Assembly: GCA_002387735.1 (NCBI GenBank)
Contig: DGKJ01000108.1
Location: 1 to 64,000 of the forward strand
DNA length: 64,000 nt
Reading direction: 5' to 3'
DNA from: Bacteriovoracaceae bacterium UBA4573
GTDB taxonomy: Bacteria; Bdellovibrionota; UBA1018; UBA923
The position numbers and the translations under genes were made by a program. Positions 1 to 8,543 of the stretch are shown here, piece by piece. Position 1 is the stretch's first letter. Each line of letters begins with the position of its first letter. Below the pieces are notes generated by a model that had not been told where the DNA came from, searched no databases, and saw only the letters and a list, made by a program, of their open reading frames with translations.

Positions 1-1365
1 GCCCGCGTCCATAAGCGCCATGGATCCAGAGCACACCGAACCCATCGAACTAGAACCGTTACTTTCGAGCACTTCGCAAACTACCCGCACAGTGTAGGGG
101 CAGTCTTTTGGCATCACGTTTACTAATGCGCGCTCAGCCAACGCTCCGTGGCCAATTTCGCGGCGTCCAGGCGAACCTACTCGGCCCGTCTCGCCAACGC
201 TAAATGGAGGAAAGTTATAATTGAGCATGAACTTCTTGTCATACGACCCGCGCATGCCATCGATCATTTGCACATCATCGCCCGTTCCAAGCGTTACTGC
301 AGCAAGCACCTGTGTCTCGCCGCGCGTAAAAAGTGCCGAACCGTGAACGCGTGGGAGCAAGTGTGCTTCCACTGCGATCGGACGAACGGTAACTAGATTA
401 CGTCCGTCGATGCGCGATTTTTTCGAAAGAATCATTTCGCGCATTTGAACGTATTTAAGATTCTCGAGAATTCCTTCGAGTTCTTTTTTCCGTTCAGAGG
501 CGTTCTCATCGCCGTCTTTAATGAGCTGGGCTTCAGCCGTATCGTAGGCTTTATCGTAAAGCCCGTATCGATCTTCTTTTTTCTGGGTAGCAAGCGCTTC
601 GAGCACTAGAGGAAGCATGATCTTCTCGGCCGATTTCTTAAACGTATCTTCAACTTTTTTCGGTTCGAAAGTTCGTTTCGTTTTGCCCACTTTTGATTTT
701 AGTGACTCGATGATGTCGATCACAGGCTGCATAGCTTTTTGTCCAAAAAGAATGGCTTGTAACACTTCTTCTTCTGGCACAACTCGCGCGCCGCCTTCGA
801 CCATCATAATGGCGCTCTTAGTGCTAGCTACGAAAATCTCCATGTCGGATTCTTCTTGCTGCGCAATCGTGGGATTGCAGATCAATTGGCCATTAACGCG
901 ACCAACGCGACAAGCAGCCGTTGGACCCTGAAACGGAATCGAGGAAATCGCAAGTGCGGCCGAAGCGCCTACGCTCGCAACAACGTCCGGGTCATTTTCT
1001 TTATCGACACTCAGTACTGTTGCAATCACTTGCGTGTCATAGAAAAAGCCTTCTGGAAACAACGGGCGAATTGGGCGATCAATGAGCCGTGCAGTCAATG
1101 TTGCGTCGGATGAAGGTCTCCCCTCGCGTTTAAAGAAGCCACCTGGAATTCTACCGGCAGCATAAAATTTTTCTTGGTATTCTACAGTCAGCGGAAAAAA
1201 ATCGATTCCGTCTTTCATGTCACTTTTGCTCACTGCGGTGACAAGCACCACAGTGTCGCCGTAAGTCACGAGTACCGAACCATCTGCCTGTTTTGCCAAG
1301 CGGCCGGTTTCGATAGTGAGTTTGCGTCCGCCGAAATCGCAAGACACGGTTACTGGATTAAACAT
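1..1365 (-). CDS. pnp: Polyribonucleotide nucleotidyltransferase (PNPase), C-terminus beyond the window
   Basis: 3'-5' phosphorolytic exoribonuclease of mRNA decay. Translating the minus strand from the ATG at 1365 gives 455 residues without a stop, ending at the window edge, so the KH and S1 domains lie outside. The first RNase PH-like core is clear, with GRIPGG and REGRPS near residues 71-84 and LIDRPIRPLF near 94-103. The second core begins around residue 315, and the last residues in view (GSSSMGSVCSGS) are the start of its active-site region. The start is supported by AAGGAGT about 7 nt upstream. It follows rpsO, as in many bacteria. Two hairpins precede it (1427-1446 and 1447-1502), which suggests processing-based autoregulation as known for E. 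coli pnp; that part is inference. Confidence 0.97.
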   Translation of the reverse strand, partial: MFNPVTVSCDFGGRKLTIETGRLAKQADGSVLVTYGDTVVLVTAVSKSDMKDGIDFFPLTVEYQEKFYAAGRIPGGFFKREGRPSSDATLTARLIDRPIRPLFPEGFFYDTQVIATVLSVDKENDPDVVASVGASAALAISSIPFQGPTAACRVGRVNGQLICNPTIAQQEESDMEIFVASTKSAIMMVEGGARVVPEEEVLQAILFGQKAMQPVIDIIESLKSKVGKTKRTFEPKKVEDTFKKSAEKIMLPLVLEALATQKKEDRYGLYDKAYDTAEAQLIKDGDENASERKKELEGILENLKYVQMREMILSKKSRIDGRNLVTVRPIAVEAHLLPRVHGSALFTRGETQVLAAVTLGTGDDVQMIDGMRGSYDKKFMLNYNFPPFSVGETGRVGSPGRREIGHGALAERALVNVMPKDCPYTVRVVCEVLESNGSSSMGSVCSGSMALMDAG

Positions 1366-1426
1366 AATTGATCACTCCTTGTTTTTGTATGATGAGAGCG
1401 TAGGAGGGTTTATGAAACCTGAGTCG

Positions 1427-1502
1427 CGACCACTGTCTTGTGGTCGAACCACGAATCGGAAAAATAGATTTTTAGTTAAATCTTTTTTTCCAATTCGTGG
1501 TT
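1427..1502 (-). promoter_or_regulatory. Double stem-loop in pnp leader, possible RNase III/PNPase processing site
   Basis: Two adjacent stem-loops lie between the rpsO terminator and the pnp start. The longer one pairs 1447-1471 with 1478-1502 (25 positions, one wobble and one mismatch, 6-nt loop). The shorter pairs 1427-1433 (cgaccac) with 1440-1446 (gtggtcg). In E. coli the pnp leader carries RNase III-cleaved hairpins through which PNPase represses its own synthesis. The position and the length of the long stem fit that role here, but the function is inferred from position and structure only. Confidence 0.6.
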
Positions 1503-1516
1503 TCTATCAAACCCCT

Positions 1517-1540
1517 AAAAAAAAGGGCCCTTTCGGGCCC
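1517..1540 (-). terminator. Rho-independent terminator after rpsO
   Basis: Read on the minus strand, GGGCCC-GAAA-GGGCCC (1525-1540) is followed directly by eight T residues (1517-1524). It starts 10 nt after the rpsO stop. It probably attenuates rather than fully blocks transcription into pnp. Confidence 0.9.
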
Positions 1541-1550
1541 TCTCTCAAAT

Positions 1551-1832
1551 TTATTTTCTTAATTCTAATGCGCCGATCAGCTTCAAGTAACGCTGAGGGC
1601 TTGCACCTTTCAAGTATTCAAGTACGCGCTTGCGACGACCTACTAATTTAAGAAGGCCAAGCTGCGAAGAATAATCTTTTTTGTGGGTGCGAAGATGATC
1701 GGTAAGTTCATTGATACGACGGGTCATGAGCGCAACCTGCACCTCTGAAGAACCCGTGTCTGCCGTAGAAGTTTTATATTTTTCTACGACTGCTGCTTTT
1801 TCTTGTTTGTCTTGCGACGACTGATGCGCCAA
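1551..1832 (-). CDS. rpsO: 30S ribosomal protein S15
   Basis: Primary 16S rRNA-binding protein of the small-subunit platform. The 93-residue product is the usual S15 length and shows the family core: DTGSSEVQVALMTRRI, then LTDHLRTHKKDYSS, then LLKLVGRRKRVLEYLK. The start codon is TTG at 1832, supported by AAAGGAG about 7 nt upstream; no ATG is in a suitable position. It lies upstream of pnp in the classic rpsO-pnp arrangement, separated by a terminator and hairpins. Confidence 0.97.
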   Translation of the reverse strand: MAHQSSQDKQEKAAVVEKYKTSTADTGSSEVQVALMTRRINELTDHLRTHKKDYSSQLGLLKLVGRRKRVLEYLKGASPQRYLKLIGALELRK

Positions 1833-1972
1833 AGTAAATCTCCTTTTAATTAATCTTTTTAGATCCTCGGCTTATAGCCTGGGGAGCTCGGCCCGTCAAT
1901 GCAGTCCTTAATACTTGACTATTATTGTTTAAAAATCAACTCTTTAGCCCTATTTACCGATTCGTTAACGAT

Positions 1973-4831
1973 ATGGTTTATTCTGCACGGCTCTTCAATA
2001 TTCTAGCCCCTATTTTGGTGCTTTTGGCCTCGGCGCTGGGCCACGCCCAAGTGGAACGGGACCCCCCGCCCGAGGATTTATCCCCGCAGGCCAAGGTCTT
2101 ATGGCGAGGTTACTTTTCGGACCCTCCGATTTACTCGGCAGACACCGTTTTTCTCGCACCAAAAACGTCCGCCATAAGTGAGCGGGAATTAAAAAAAATC
2201 GTAGAGGAACTTTACGCTCACCCTGAGTTTAAGGCTCGCCTGGATATTGGGACCGAGTTCGGAAAAAAACGCCAAGAACTAATTAAGGCGAGACTTAATC
2301 AAAGTTTGGTGCACTCGCCAAATCAGGTCCGATTAGAATATCGAAGTTTATTACAGAACAACGCAATCGAAAAACCCGCTTCACCAGACAAAATTGAACG
2401 AGCTGCGCGGGAGGATTTTCACAAAAGAACTGGCACGAACAAGGTCGAAGTACACCCTGCATTCAAAAAACTTTATCAGAAAATATACAACCGATTCGAA
2501 AATTCATTAACGGACCCTCGAACGGGGAGCTCCGACAAAGTCTTGTTTCAGGCTTTACTCGAAGATTTGAACAAGAAACGAAATGAAACCATCGATAGCG
2601 CGATGCTTTTGCTTTATGAGGCCATTTCCGAAAAAGGCCTAAGCCCAGCACCCGACATTTTAGTTGGGTTTAGCGTTGGGTTTCGCACCGAAGGCGAATA
2701 CCAGCTAAATCTTATAGAAACTGTGAATAGTCCCGAAAAAGCAAAACACCTTTTAAAAAAATTGCGTCAAAAAAATACTGAAATTTTCTCCATTGAAATT
2801 GGAACACCACAAGAAGAAATGATCGTTGCAATTCCTGAACGCGGTTCAATTTTGGCTGGTCTAAGATATGATTCTGGCCCCAATGTAAGTATCTTAAGAG
2901 CCATCGACAGACTCGACGGTACTGAAATTCGAGAACAAGTAGATTTTATTCAACAACGGCTTCTCGCTTTTCAAAAGCTACGAGGTGAAATTCTAGATGC
3001 CATTAAAAATAATTACACGGCAGCCAAGTTAAATAACATCCTCGACTACCAAACGGGGGACCGCTCTCTAAAAGCAATTGCGGATAGCTATAAAGGGCTC
3101 TATGGCTGGGGCGAAAGTCGCAAACGCGGATTTTGGAACGATCGAATTCGGACCAGTGCCCACTTGCCGAATATCGGTACCGGCTTGGAAAATGCCGACG
3201 CGTTAGATCGTCGCCCCGCACCTCTAAAGAAAGGTTTTTTTTCTCGTGTATTGGATCGTGTGAGCCAAATAGAATCGAGATCGCGACGGAATAGATCGAC
3301 GACCATCGATTCAACAATCGCGCCTGGTTTAATTACAAAAGGAGCCCCGGCCTCGAACACACCCAAGCAAAACGCTGCCGATCATCCGGATTTGTTCGAG
3401 GTCCAGAATCTAGATTCGCATAGCGCCCCTCGCTATTTCTACGTGTCGAACGATATCGAAAATCGAAAAGAGTTTAATTTACCCAACAAAGCTCCTCGTT
3501 CGTCACTTCGCGTGACTTCGAGTACAGCATTGCCACATTCAACGAATGGCTTTTTAATAATTCCGCGTCCCCATGGGCATGCAATTTCAAAACTATCCGT
3601 GCTTGGCCATGAAGGTAAAACTCTGGCCTACCGAAAAGACTATATTGTTCATGAGACGGGAGACGGACTTTCGTACTTAATCGAATTTCGTAAAAAACAA
3701 CCTAACGGCGTTCGCCCTAGCGTCGAGTTCGTAAGACAACCAACAGGTCCCGGGATTAACTCCGAACTAAGTAGTCTCGATCTCGATGCGTTAGCAAAAA
3801 TCAATGCTCGTCTAAATAAAGTAGGCTTTACCCAAATCGCCAATGCACTCGACCAACGTATCGCGTTCGCACGAAAACAAGGGGCCTCTCTTTCTATGAG
3901 TGATCTTGAATCTATAGTCGCGCACGCGGGACTTTATTCGTACATAAAGGAATCTCAAATCGACCCACGTGCCATTGAACTCGACTCGACCTTTGGCCCC
4001 CATGCCAAGTTCTTGCACCAAGGGGTGCTCTGCGCACAATGCGACGGCGCGAACGCTTTTTTTGCCGATATTATGCAAGAATACTTCAAGGCCGCGGGTA
4101 GCAAACTCGAAGTTTTCGACGCTTCGTCTTTAGTAAATCAAGCGGGCATCTTAAATGATGGTATTCGACACGCACAGATCGGTATTCGCGATCCTAACAG
4201 CTCTGATCGTATAGCTTCGTTTCTTATCTATGATGCTACAGCCAAAAGAAAGGACCCTCGTAATCCGAAATCCGTCGAGACTCCCCAGGGCGATCTCGAC
4301 TCGCAACCCATTGCTCGAACTCGGTCTCGCGTAAAAGATACAATCAAAGAACTCGAAGCGAACGATACGAATCTAAAAGCGACGTTCTCTAAATATAAAC
4401 ACCGTGTAATGAAATCCGCGAGTGACCCAATTGTTCGCACCACTCGATTAAACATGATTACTTCAGATTTGCTCGGAGGAAAAATCACTTTGCCCGACGC
4501 AACCGCACTTCTCAATGAAACATTGGGCCTAACGGGTGATGACGCTTTTGCTTCTTTTCAATCGATTGATGAAATGCTTTCGACAATTCAACAGCAAGCA
4601 AGAAAGACGCTGACTCTCATAGATCGACTAGACGAATCGAAATCGCTTCGGACCATTCAACTTCCCGTCCGGGATGCCGCAAGAACCACCCTTCGAACCA
4701 TTGACGCAGAGTTGGAATCTATCAACAGCACCGATGTTTTCGATCACTGGACTGGACTCGACCGCATACCCGACGTCGATGGCGCGGCCTGCTCTTTGTT
4801 GCTCATAATGCAACGCGCGAAATCCAATTAA
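1973..4831 (+). CDS. Large secreted protein with a transglutaminase-like Cys-His-Asp pattern
   Basis: I do not recognise the full-length family. From the ATG at 1973 the product is 952 residues and begins with a good Sec signal peptide (hydrophobic LFNILAPILVLLASALG, then a likely HA|Q cleavage). An in-frame TTG at 1925 would add 16 residues and bury the signal, so I prefer 1973; neither start has a clear Shine-Dalgarno. In the C-terminal third, GVLCAQCDGANAFFADIMQ (Cys687/Cys690), then IRHAQIGI (His733), then LIYDATA (Asp754) follow the order and spacing of transglutaminase/papain-like domains (Cys helix, H-[AW], D-[AP]-T). This domain call is inference from motif order. The remainder is charged and mostly helical. 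The gene converges on rpoH with 4 bp between the stops. Confidence 0.8.
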   Translation: MVYSARLFNILAPILVLLASALGHAQVERDPPPEDLSPQAKVLWRGYFSDPPIYSADTVFLAPKTSAISERELKKIVEELYAHPEFKARLDIGTEFGKKRQELIKARLNQSLVHSPNQVRLEYRSLLQNNAIEKPASPDKIERAAREDFHKRTGTNKVEVHPAFKKLYQKIYNRFENSLTDPRTGSSDKVLFQALLEDLNKKRNETIDSAMLLLYEAISEKGLSPAPDILVGFSVGFRTEGEYQLNLIETVNSPEKAKHLLKKLRQKNTEIFSIEIGTPQEEMIVAIPERGSILAGLRYDSGPNVSILRAIDRLDGTEIREQVDFIQQRLLAFQKLRGEILDAIKNNYTAAKLNNILDYQTGDRSLKAIADSYKGLYGWGESRKRGFWNDRIRTSAHLPNIGTGLENADALDRRPAPLKKGFFSRVLDRVSQIESRSRRNRSTTIDSTIAPGLITKGAPASNTPKQNAADHPDLFEVQNLDSHSAPRYFYVSNDIENRKEFNLPNKAPRSSLRVTSSTALPHSTNGFLIIPRPHGHAISKLSVLGHEGKTLAYRKDYIVHETGDGLSYLIEFRKKQPNGVRPSVEFVRQPTGPGINSELSSLDLDALAKINARLNKVGFTQIANALDQRIAFARKQGASLSMSDLESIVAHAGLYSYIKESQIDPRAIELDSTFGPHAKFLHQGVLCAQCDGANAFFADIMQEYFKAAGSKLEVFDASSLVNQAGILNDGIRHAQIGIRDPNSSDRIASFLIYDATAKRKDPRNPKSVETPQGDLDSQPIARTRSRVKDTIKELEANDTNLKATFSKYKHRVMKSASDPIVRTTRLNMITSDLLGGKITLPDATALLNETLGLTGDDAFASFQSIDEMLSTIQQQARKTLTLIDRLDESKSLRTIQLPVRDAARTTLRTIDAELESINSTDVFDHWTGLDRIPDVDGAACSLLLIMQRAKSN

Positions 4832-4835
4832 ATTA

Positions 4836-5933
4836 TTAACGAATATAGTCTTGGTAAAAGGCACGAAGTTTTTCGATAACCTTCGCTTCAATTTGACGGG
4901 CGCGTTCCCGGGTTAATCCAAACTGATCGGCCACCTCTTGCAACGTTTTGGGTTGGTCCGCCGCCAAACGTTCTTTAAAAATCGCCAGCTCTTTTTCTTT
5001 AAGAGTTTTAACAAAGTCTGAAAGATGTTCTTTCAATATTTTCTTAAGCTCTTGGCCCTCAAATTCATCATCAGCAGACTCACGCTCGTCGGCTAGCAAG
5101 TCTTGGTGGGTCGTCTGGCTATCATCTTCGCCACCCAACGGATTATTCAAACTCACGTCACCGGAGCCCGCTCCTAAGCGTTTTTCCATTTCAATGACGT
5201 CTTGTTCTCGCACGTTTAATTTTTCTGCCAGGAGCTTCGGCCCAGCCTCGAGCCCTTGCGCTTCAAGCCGTTCCTTTTCGCGCATAAGGTGAAAAAACAG
5301 TTTTTTCTGGGCTGCCGTGGTTCCAACGCGCACTTGGCGAAAGTTATCGAGAATGTATTTCAAAATATAGGAGCGAATCCACCAACTCGCGTAATAGCCC
5401 AGCCGCGCGCCTTTACTGGGATCATACTTGCTCACAGCCTTCATGAGCCCTACGTTGCCCTCTTGAACCAGATCTAGAATGTTCTGATAAGCGGAGCGAT
5501 ACTCCATGGCAATCTTCACAACCAGCCTAAGATTAGCCTGCACCAGTCGTTTTGCCGCATCAATGTCCCCAGTATCGCGCAACTTCACCGCAAGCGCGAA
5601 TTCGTCCTCGGGCGAAAGAAGTGGATATTTCGACACGTCACGAAGGTAATGTTTAAACGGATCTAAATGAGGAGGAAGCGCTGGCAACTGCTCGAGTTCA
5701 GCGGCCAAATCCGGCCCCGAAGCACCGGCTGGTACCGGAAATCCGGGATCCCCCACCAACTCGGCCTCAAGAACCTCCCCTTCGTCGCCCTCTGCCCCTT
5801 CGGAATTGGCCGTTGATCGACCTTCGTCCTCGGCGAGCTCGCCTTCGAGTATCTCAGGGGTGACGACCTTCGGTACTTGTGCCCGAGTAGATTTGGCTTT
5901 TTTTGATTTTTTGGCTTCTGAGCGTTTCATCAT
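4836..5933 (-). CDS. rpoH: RNA polymerase sigma-32-type factor (RpoH family) with extended N-terminus
   Basis: Alternative sigma factor, likely for heat shock or envelope stress. It shows region 1.2 (YPLLSPEDEFALAVKLR), region 2 (RLVQANLRLVVKIAMEYR, then DLVQEGNVGLMKAVSKYDP, then YYASWWIRSYILKYIL) and region 4 (LQEVADQFGLTRERARQIEAK). TTAAQKKLFFHL matches the RpoH-box pattern (Q-[RK]-KLFF), which separates it from housekeeping sigma-70. At 365 residues it is about 80 longer than typical RpoH. The extra part is an N-terminal Lys/Ala-rich then acidic stretch. Start: ATG at 5933 with GGGGA 8 nt upstream; a TTG at 5948 is also open. A TATTAT -10-like hexamer lies just upstream. Confidence 0.9.
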   Translation of the reverse strand: MMKRSEAKKSKKAKSTRAQVPKVVTPEILEGELAEDEGRSTANSEGAEGDEGEVLEAELVGDPGFPVPAGASGPDLAAELEQLPALPPHLDPFKHYLRDVSKYPLLSPEDEFALAVKLRDTGDIDAAKRLVQANLRLVVKIAMEYRSAYQNILDLVQEGNVGLMKAVSKYDPSKGARLGYYASWWIRSYILKYILDNFRQVRVGTTAAQKKLFFHLMREKERLEAQGLEAGPKLLAEKLNVREQDVIEMEKRLGAGSGDVSLNNPLGGEDDSQTTHQDLLADERESADDEFEGQELKKILKEHLSDFVKTLKEKELAIFKERLAADQPKTLQEVADQFGLTRERARQIEAKVIEKLRAFYQDYIR

Positions 5934-6043
5934 GATCGGTGTCCCCAACTCTATAATACGAACCCTTGATTTTCACGGACCTTTTCAAGTATAACGCGGT
6001 GCGATTTCGCCGAATGGTGCAAAGACGACTCGTTTGTTAGACA

Positions 6044-6064
6044 TTTCTGTAAAAATTACAGGAA
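6044..6064. promoter_or_regulatory. Palindrome upstream of sigma-54 promoter, possible activator site
   Basis: TTTCTGTAA-aaa-TTACAGGAA is an inverted repeat with one wobble. Its centre lies about 135 bp upstream of the start point predicted from the -24/-12 element at 6163-6177. That is the usual distance for enhancer-binding activators of sigma-54. The link is inferred from position. Confidence 0.45.
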
Positions 6065-6162
6065 TCCAAGGGTCTCAGATGTCCAAATTCTGAACAACCT
6101 TTGAGTGCTAAAACCTTGTTTTACTTCTGAAAAACGGGCTTTTTTCGCCATGAAATTCTGCT

Positions 6163-6177
6163 TGGTACACGGCTTGC
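6163..6177 (+). promoter_or_regulatory. Sigma-54 (-24/-12) promoter
   Basis: TGGTACACGGCTTGC has the invariant GG (6164-6165), exactly 10 nt, then GC (6176-6177). It matches TGGCAC-N5-TTGC at all but one position. The predicted start is near 6189, giving a leader of about 36 nt that contains the GGAGG of the outer-membrane protein gene at 6225. Confidence 0.75.
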
Positions 6178-6224
6178 TTTGTGCATCGGCGGACTTAAAG
6201 CTTTGTTTTTTTAACGGAGGTATC

Positions 6225-7142
6225 ATGAAAGGTCTTTTTACTCGGACTTCAGTAATCGGAGCAGTAGCTCTGTGGTCGGTAGCTGGTCTTGCAGCTTCGA
6301 CTTCAACAACGGTTTCGAACGCTCCCGCTTCAAGCGGCGCTGTTTCAGAAACCAGCATTCAAGACGTGGCTGCTCAACCGAAAGCACTTCCAATCTCGGC
6401 CGCTGCTGTAAATGACTTTTACGGCCCAGCCCTGAACGATCTTGGTGCTCGCCAAACTGCAGATTCCGCAAAGGACGCAGTTCAACCACTAAACAGCCGT
6501 CACCAAATCGGCATTTCCTATGCGATTGATGAGTCAACTAAGTTTACTCCAACCCTCGACTTCAGCCTTAACTACACGATTCCTAAAGGTGTAGAAAATG
6601 GTGAACGTAACTTCGCATGGAATGACAGTTACTTGAAGCTTAGCCGCGCTGGCTTGCTTGACGGCAAATTGGGCGGAAACGCTGTCGCTCTCGATGGCGA
6701 CATTCGCTACATGCTTCCTACGAGCAAAGGTGCTCGTGACGCTGACTCGTACGGTGCAGTTCGTCTGTCGCTTTCTCCAAGCATGCAGATCGCGAATTCG
6801 AACTTTTCAATCGTAGCTACAAACTACGCGCGCATTCACATGTACCGCTCGGTTACAGAAAATCTTTCGGCTACTCGCTGGAAGTTCTACACGGGCCCAC
6901 AAGTGAATTACGCTGTGAACGACAAAGTTACTGCGTTTGTTCTTTTCGAAGCCGTAGCTGCTTTTGACAACCAGGGTTACTCCAACACCACGAACGATCA
7001 ACTCTCGCTCGCGGACTTGGAACCAGGTGTTGAACTCAACTTGCACGAGCGCGTATCGCTCACGCCGTTTCTGAACTGGTACACGAACCAGCCAATCAGC
7101 ACGACGTCGATCAACCTGAACGCTACGATCAAGATGCTCTAA
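6225..7142 (+). CDS. Outer-membrane beta-barrel-like protein, sigma-54 dependent
   Basis: The 305-residue product starts at ATG 6225, supported by CGGAGG 5-10 nt upstream; the open frame extends upstream but has no better start. The N-terminus is a signal peptide (KGLFTRTSVIGAVALWSVAGLAAS). The mature part has alternating aromatic/polar strands such as HQIGISYAID, TPTLDFSLNYTIP and KVTAFVLFEAVAAF. It ends SLTPFLNWYTN, then a last strand INLNATIKML. This is typical of an outer-membrane barrel, but I cannot name a family. Expression is predicted from the -24/-12 promoter at 6163-6177, and a strong terminator follows, so it is probably monocistronic. Confidence 0.82.
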   Translation: MKGLFTRTSVIGAVALWSVAGLAASTSTTVSNAPASSGAVSETSIQDVAAQPKALPISAAAVNDFYGPALNDLGARQTADSAKDAVQPLNSRHQIGISYAIDESTKFTPTLDFSLNYTIPKGVENGERNFAWNDSYLKLSRAGLLDGKLGGNAVALDGDIRYMLPTSKGARDADSYGAVRLSLSPSMQIANSNFSIVATNYARIHMYRSVTENLSATRWKFYTGPQVNYAVNDKVTAFVLFEAVAAFDNQGYSNTTNDQLSLADLEPGVELNLHERVSLTPFLNWYTNQPISTTSINLNATIKML

Positions 7143-7183
7143 AACGGAGCACGATCTAAGAGTTCTAAGAACTTAGAAATCAA

Positions 7184-7224
7184 AGCCCTCTCAAACTTCG
7201 GTTTGAGGGGGCTTTTTGTTTTTG
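7184..7224 (+). terminator. Rho-independent terminator after the outer-membrane protein gene
   Basis: A 13-bp stem (7184-7196 with 7201-7213, one G-U pair) is closed by a TTCG tetraloop and followed by TTTTTGTTTTT. It begins about 40 nt after the stop codon. Confidence 0.92.
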
Positions 7225-7318
7225 CAGGCGCTACAAGTTTGATTTTGCCGGTCGGCAAAACCTTCTTCTGTTCCACCAACATCCCCGCCGATACAATATT
7301 GGTCGGGGAATGGTGGGA

Positions 7319-8461
7319 ATGGCTCAAGCTTCACTCTTTTTTGAACACGATGGCAAACTAGTTGGCCCATACAGCGTCGACGAGATTGCCCAACAATTGC
7401 ACGCCGGCTCACTTCGAGTTTCCGCTCGCCTGTTCGACGCCGACAATGACCGCTGGACCACTGCGGCAGATGTAATTCCCAATCTCAATTTTGAGTCCCC
7501 TCGCGACTGGCGCCCACCGGCTCGACCGGTAGATCTTAGCAATGTGCACGTGGCGAAACTTAATCGTGAACGCACCGAAGGAATCGATTATTTCGCATTA
7601 ATTTCCGAAAGAAAAAAAGAAATTCATCGAGAAAAGTCCAATGCCAAACCCCAGACGCTGCCAAATGCCAAGACTAATTGGGCTGCACCGAAAATTTTTT
7701 CGCAAGGTGCCGCTGAAATTACCAAAACATTGAAACGTTATTTTAAACGCCCGAGCAAAACCACGGGCGAACGCGCGGCCTCAACCGGCAAAGTTCTGGA
7801 CTTTGCTCAAAGGTCTCGACACATTCTTCGCGAGAATTTGCGAGAGTTCGCAGTAGCGGCGTCGCTAGCCTTGGTATTTACTGGTACCTATGCGTTGGTC
7901 AAAACATTTTCAAACGAACAAACCCAACGTCAGCCCGCGGCAACCGGTGCCACGCCAAAAAGTAAACCGGTAACGTCGTCAAAACCGTTTGCGGCAGAGC
8001 AGGCCGAAGAAATCGGCAAAGGAAGCGCGCCGATCCAAAGACCCCGAGGATCGGCGGGAGCTAAAAAACCCACCTCAGTTCTTAACGAAATCGCACCGCT
8101 TGCGGCACCGGCTCCGACCGAGCCGCCGGCCAATGCCGTGAATCAAAACACCGACAATCAGGGCTCAGGTCCCCTCTACTACAGTACGTCTGAAGATTAC
8201 CCGCAAGAACAAGTCGTAACCGATGATACTCAGACCACGCCCGGCGAGGCCGCGTATCCCGGTCCGAACTCGGCTTATTCTGGCACCGACCCAACGTCTT
8301 CGGATCCGGCGGCCATGCAAGCAGTCACCGGCAACCGTAGTGCTTACCCTGATCCACCGATCCCAGAGGGCGTGCCTCCTCCCGTCGGGGACGACGCCTA
8401 CCGCACTCCAACCTCGGACGGCACCACCGATGGAACCAACGGTCAGTCCGAAGACTACTAA
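7319..8461 (+). CDS. GYF_2-domain membrane protein with disordered C-terminus
   Basis: The N-terminal 50 residues match the GYF_2 pattern: LFFEHDGKLVGPYSVDEIAQ, then a basic/polar helix and RWTTAADV. A basic region (about 90-170) follows, then one transmembrane helix around residues 180-200 (EFAVAASLALVFTGTYALVK), then roughly 180 residues rich in Pro, Thr, Ser, Gly and Asp that are probably disordered and periplasmic. GYF_2 domains are thought to bind proline-rich or other protein partners; no enzyme motif is visible. I prefer the ATG at 7319 (GGGGA 9 nt upstream) over the ATG at 7310, where that sequence abuts the codon. It lies after a terminator and before tmk. Confidence 0.8.
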   Translation: MAQASLFFEHDGKLVGPYSVDEIAQQLHAGSLRVSARLFDADNDRWTTAADVIPNLNFESPRDWRPPARPVDLSNVHVAKLNRERTEGIDYFALISERKKEIHREKSNAKPQTLPNAKTNWAAPKIFSQGAAEITKTLKRYFKRPSKTTGERAASTGKVLDFAQRSRHILRENLREFAVAASLALVFTGTYALVKTFSNEQTQRQPAATGATPKSKPVTSSKPFAAEQAEEIGKGSAPIQRPRGSAGAKKPTSVLNEIAPLAAPAPTEPPANAVNQNTDNQGSGPLYYSTSEDYPQEQVVTDDTQTTPGEAAYPGPNSAYSGTDPTSSDPAAMQAVTGNRSAYPDPPIPEGVPPPVGDDAYRTPTSDGTTDGTNGQSEDY

Positions 8462-8496
8462 AACGACCTGAATCGATCGCCCTTTCGGTCCGTCGG

Positions 8497-8526
8497 TTGA
8501 CGGGTTAAACCCCCTCGCGCTAGTCT
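8497..8526 (+). promoter_or_regulatory. Sigma-70-type promoter candidate for tmk-holB-MCE operon
   Basis: TTGACG (8497-8502), 18-nt spacer, TAGTCT (8521-8526). The -35 is good and the -10 is weak. The predicted start is about 10 nt before the tmk ATG, which has no Shine-Dalgarno sequence. Confidence 0.4.
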
Positions 8527-8543
8527 CGGCACTCAATACGATC

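Noticed and set aside
148..1371. Plus-strand open frames over the first 1.4 kb
   Set aside because: They are shadows of pnp on the minus strand, whose translation matches PNPase throughout.
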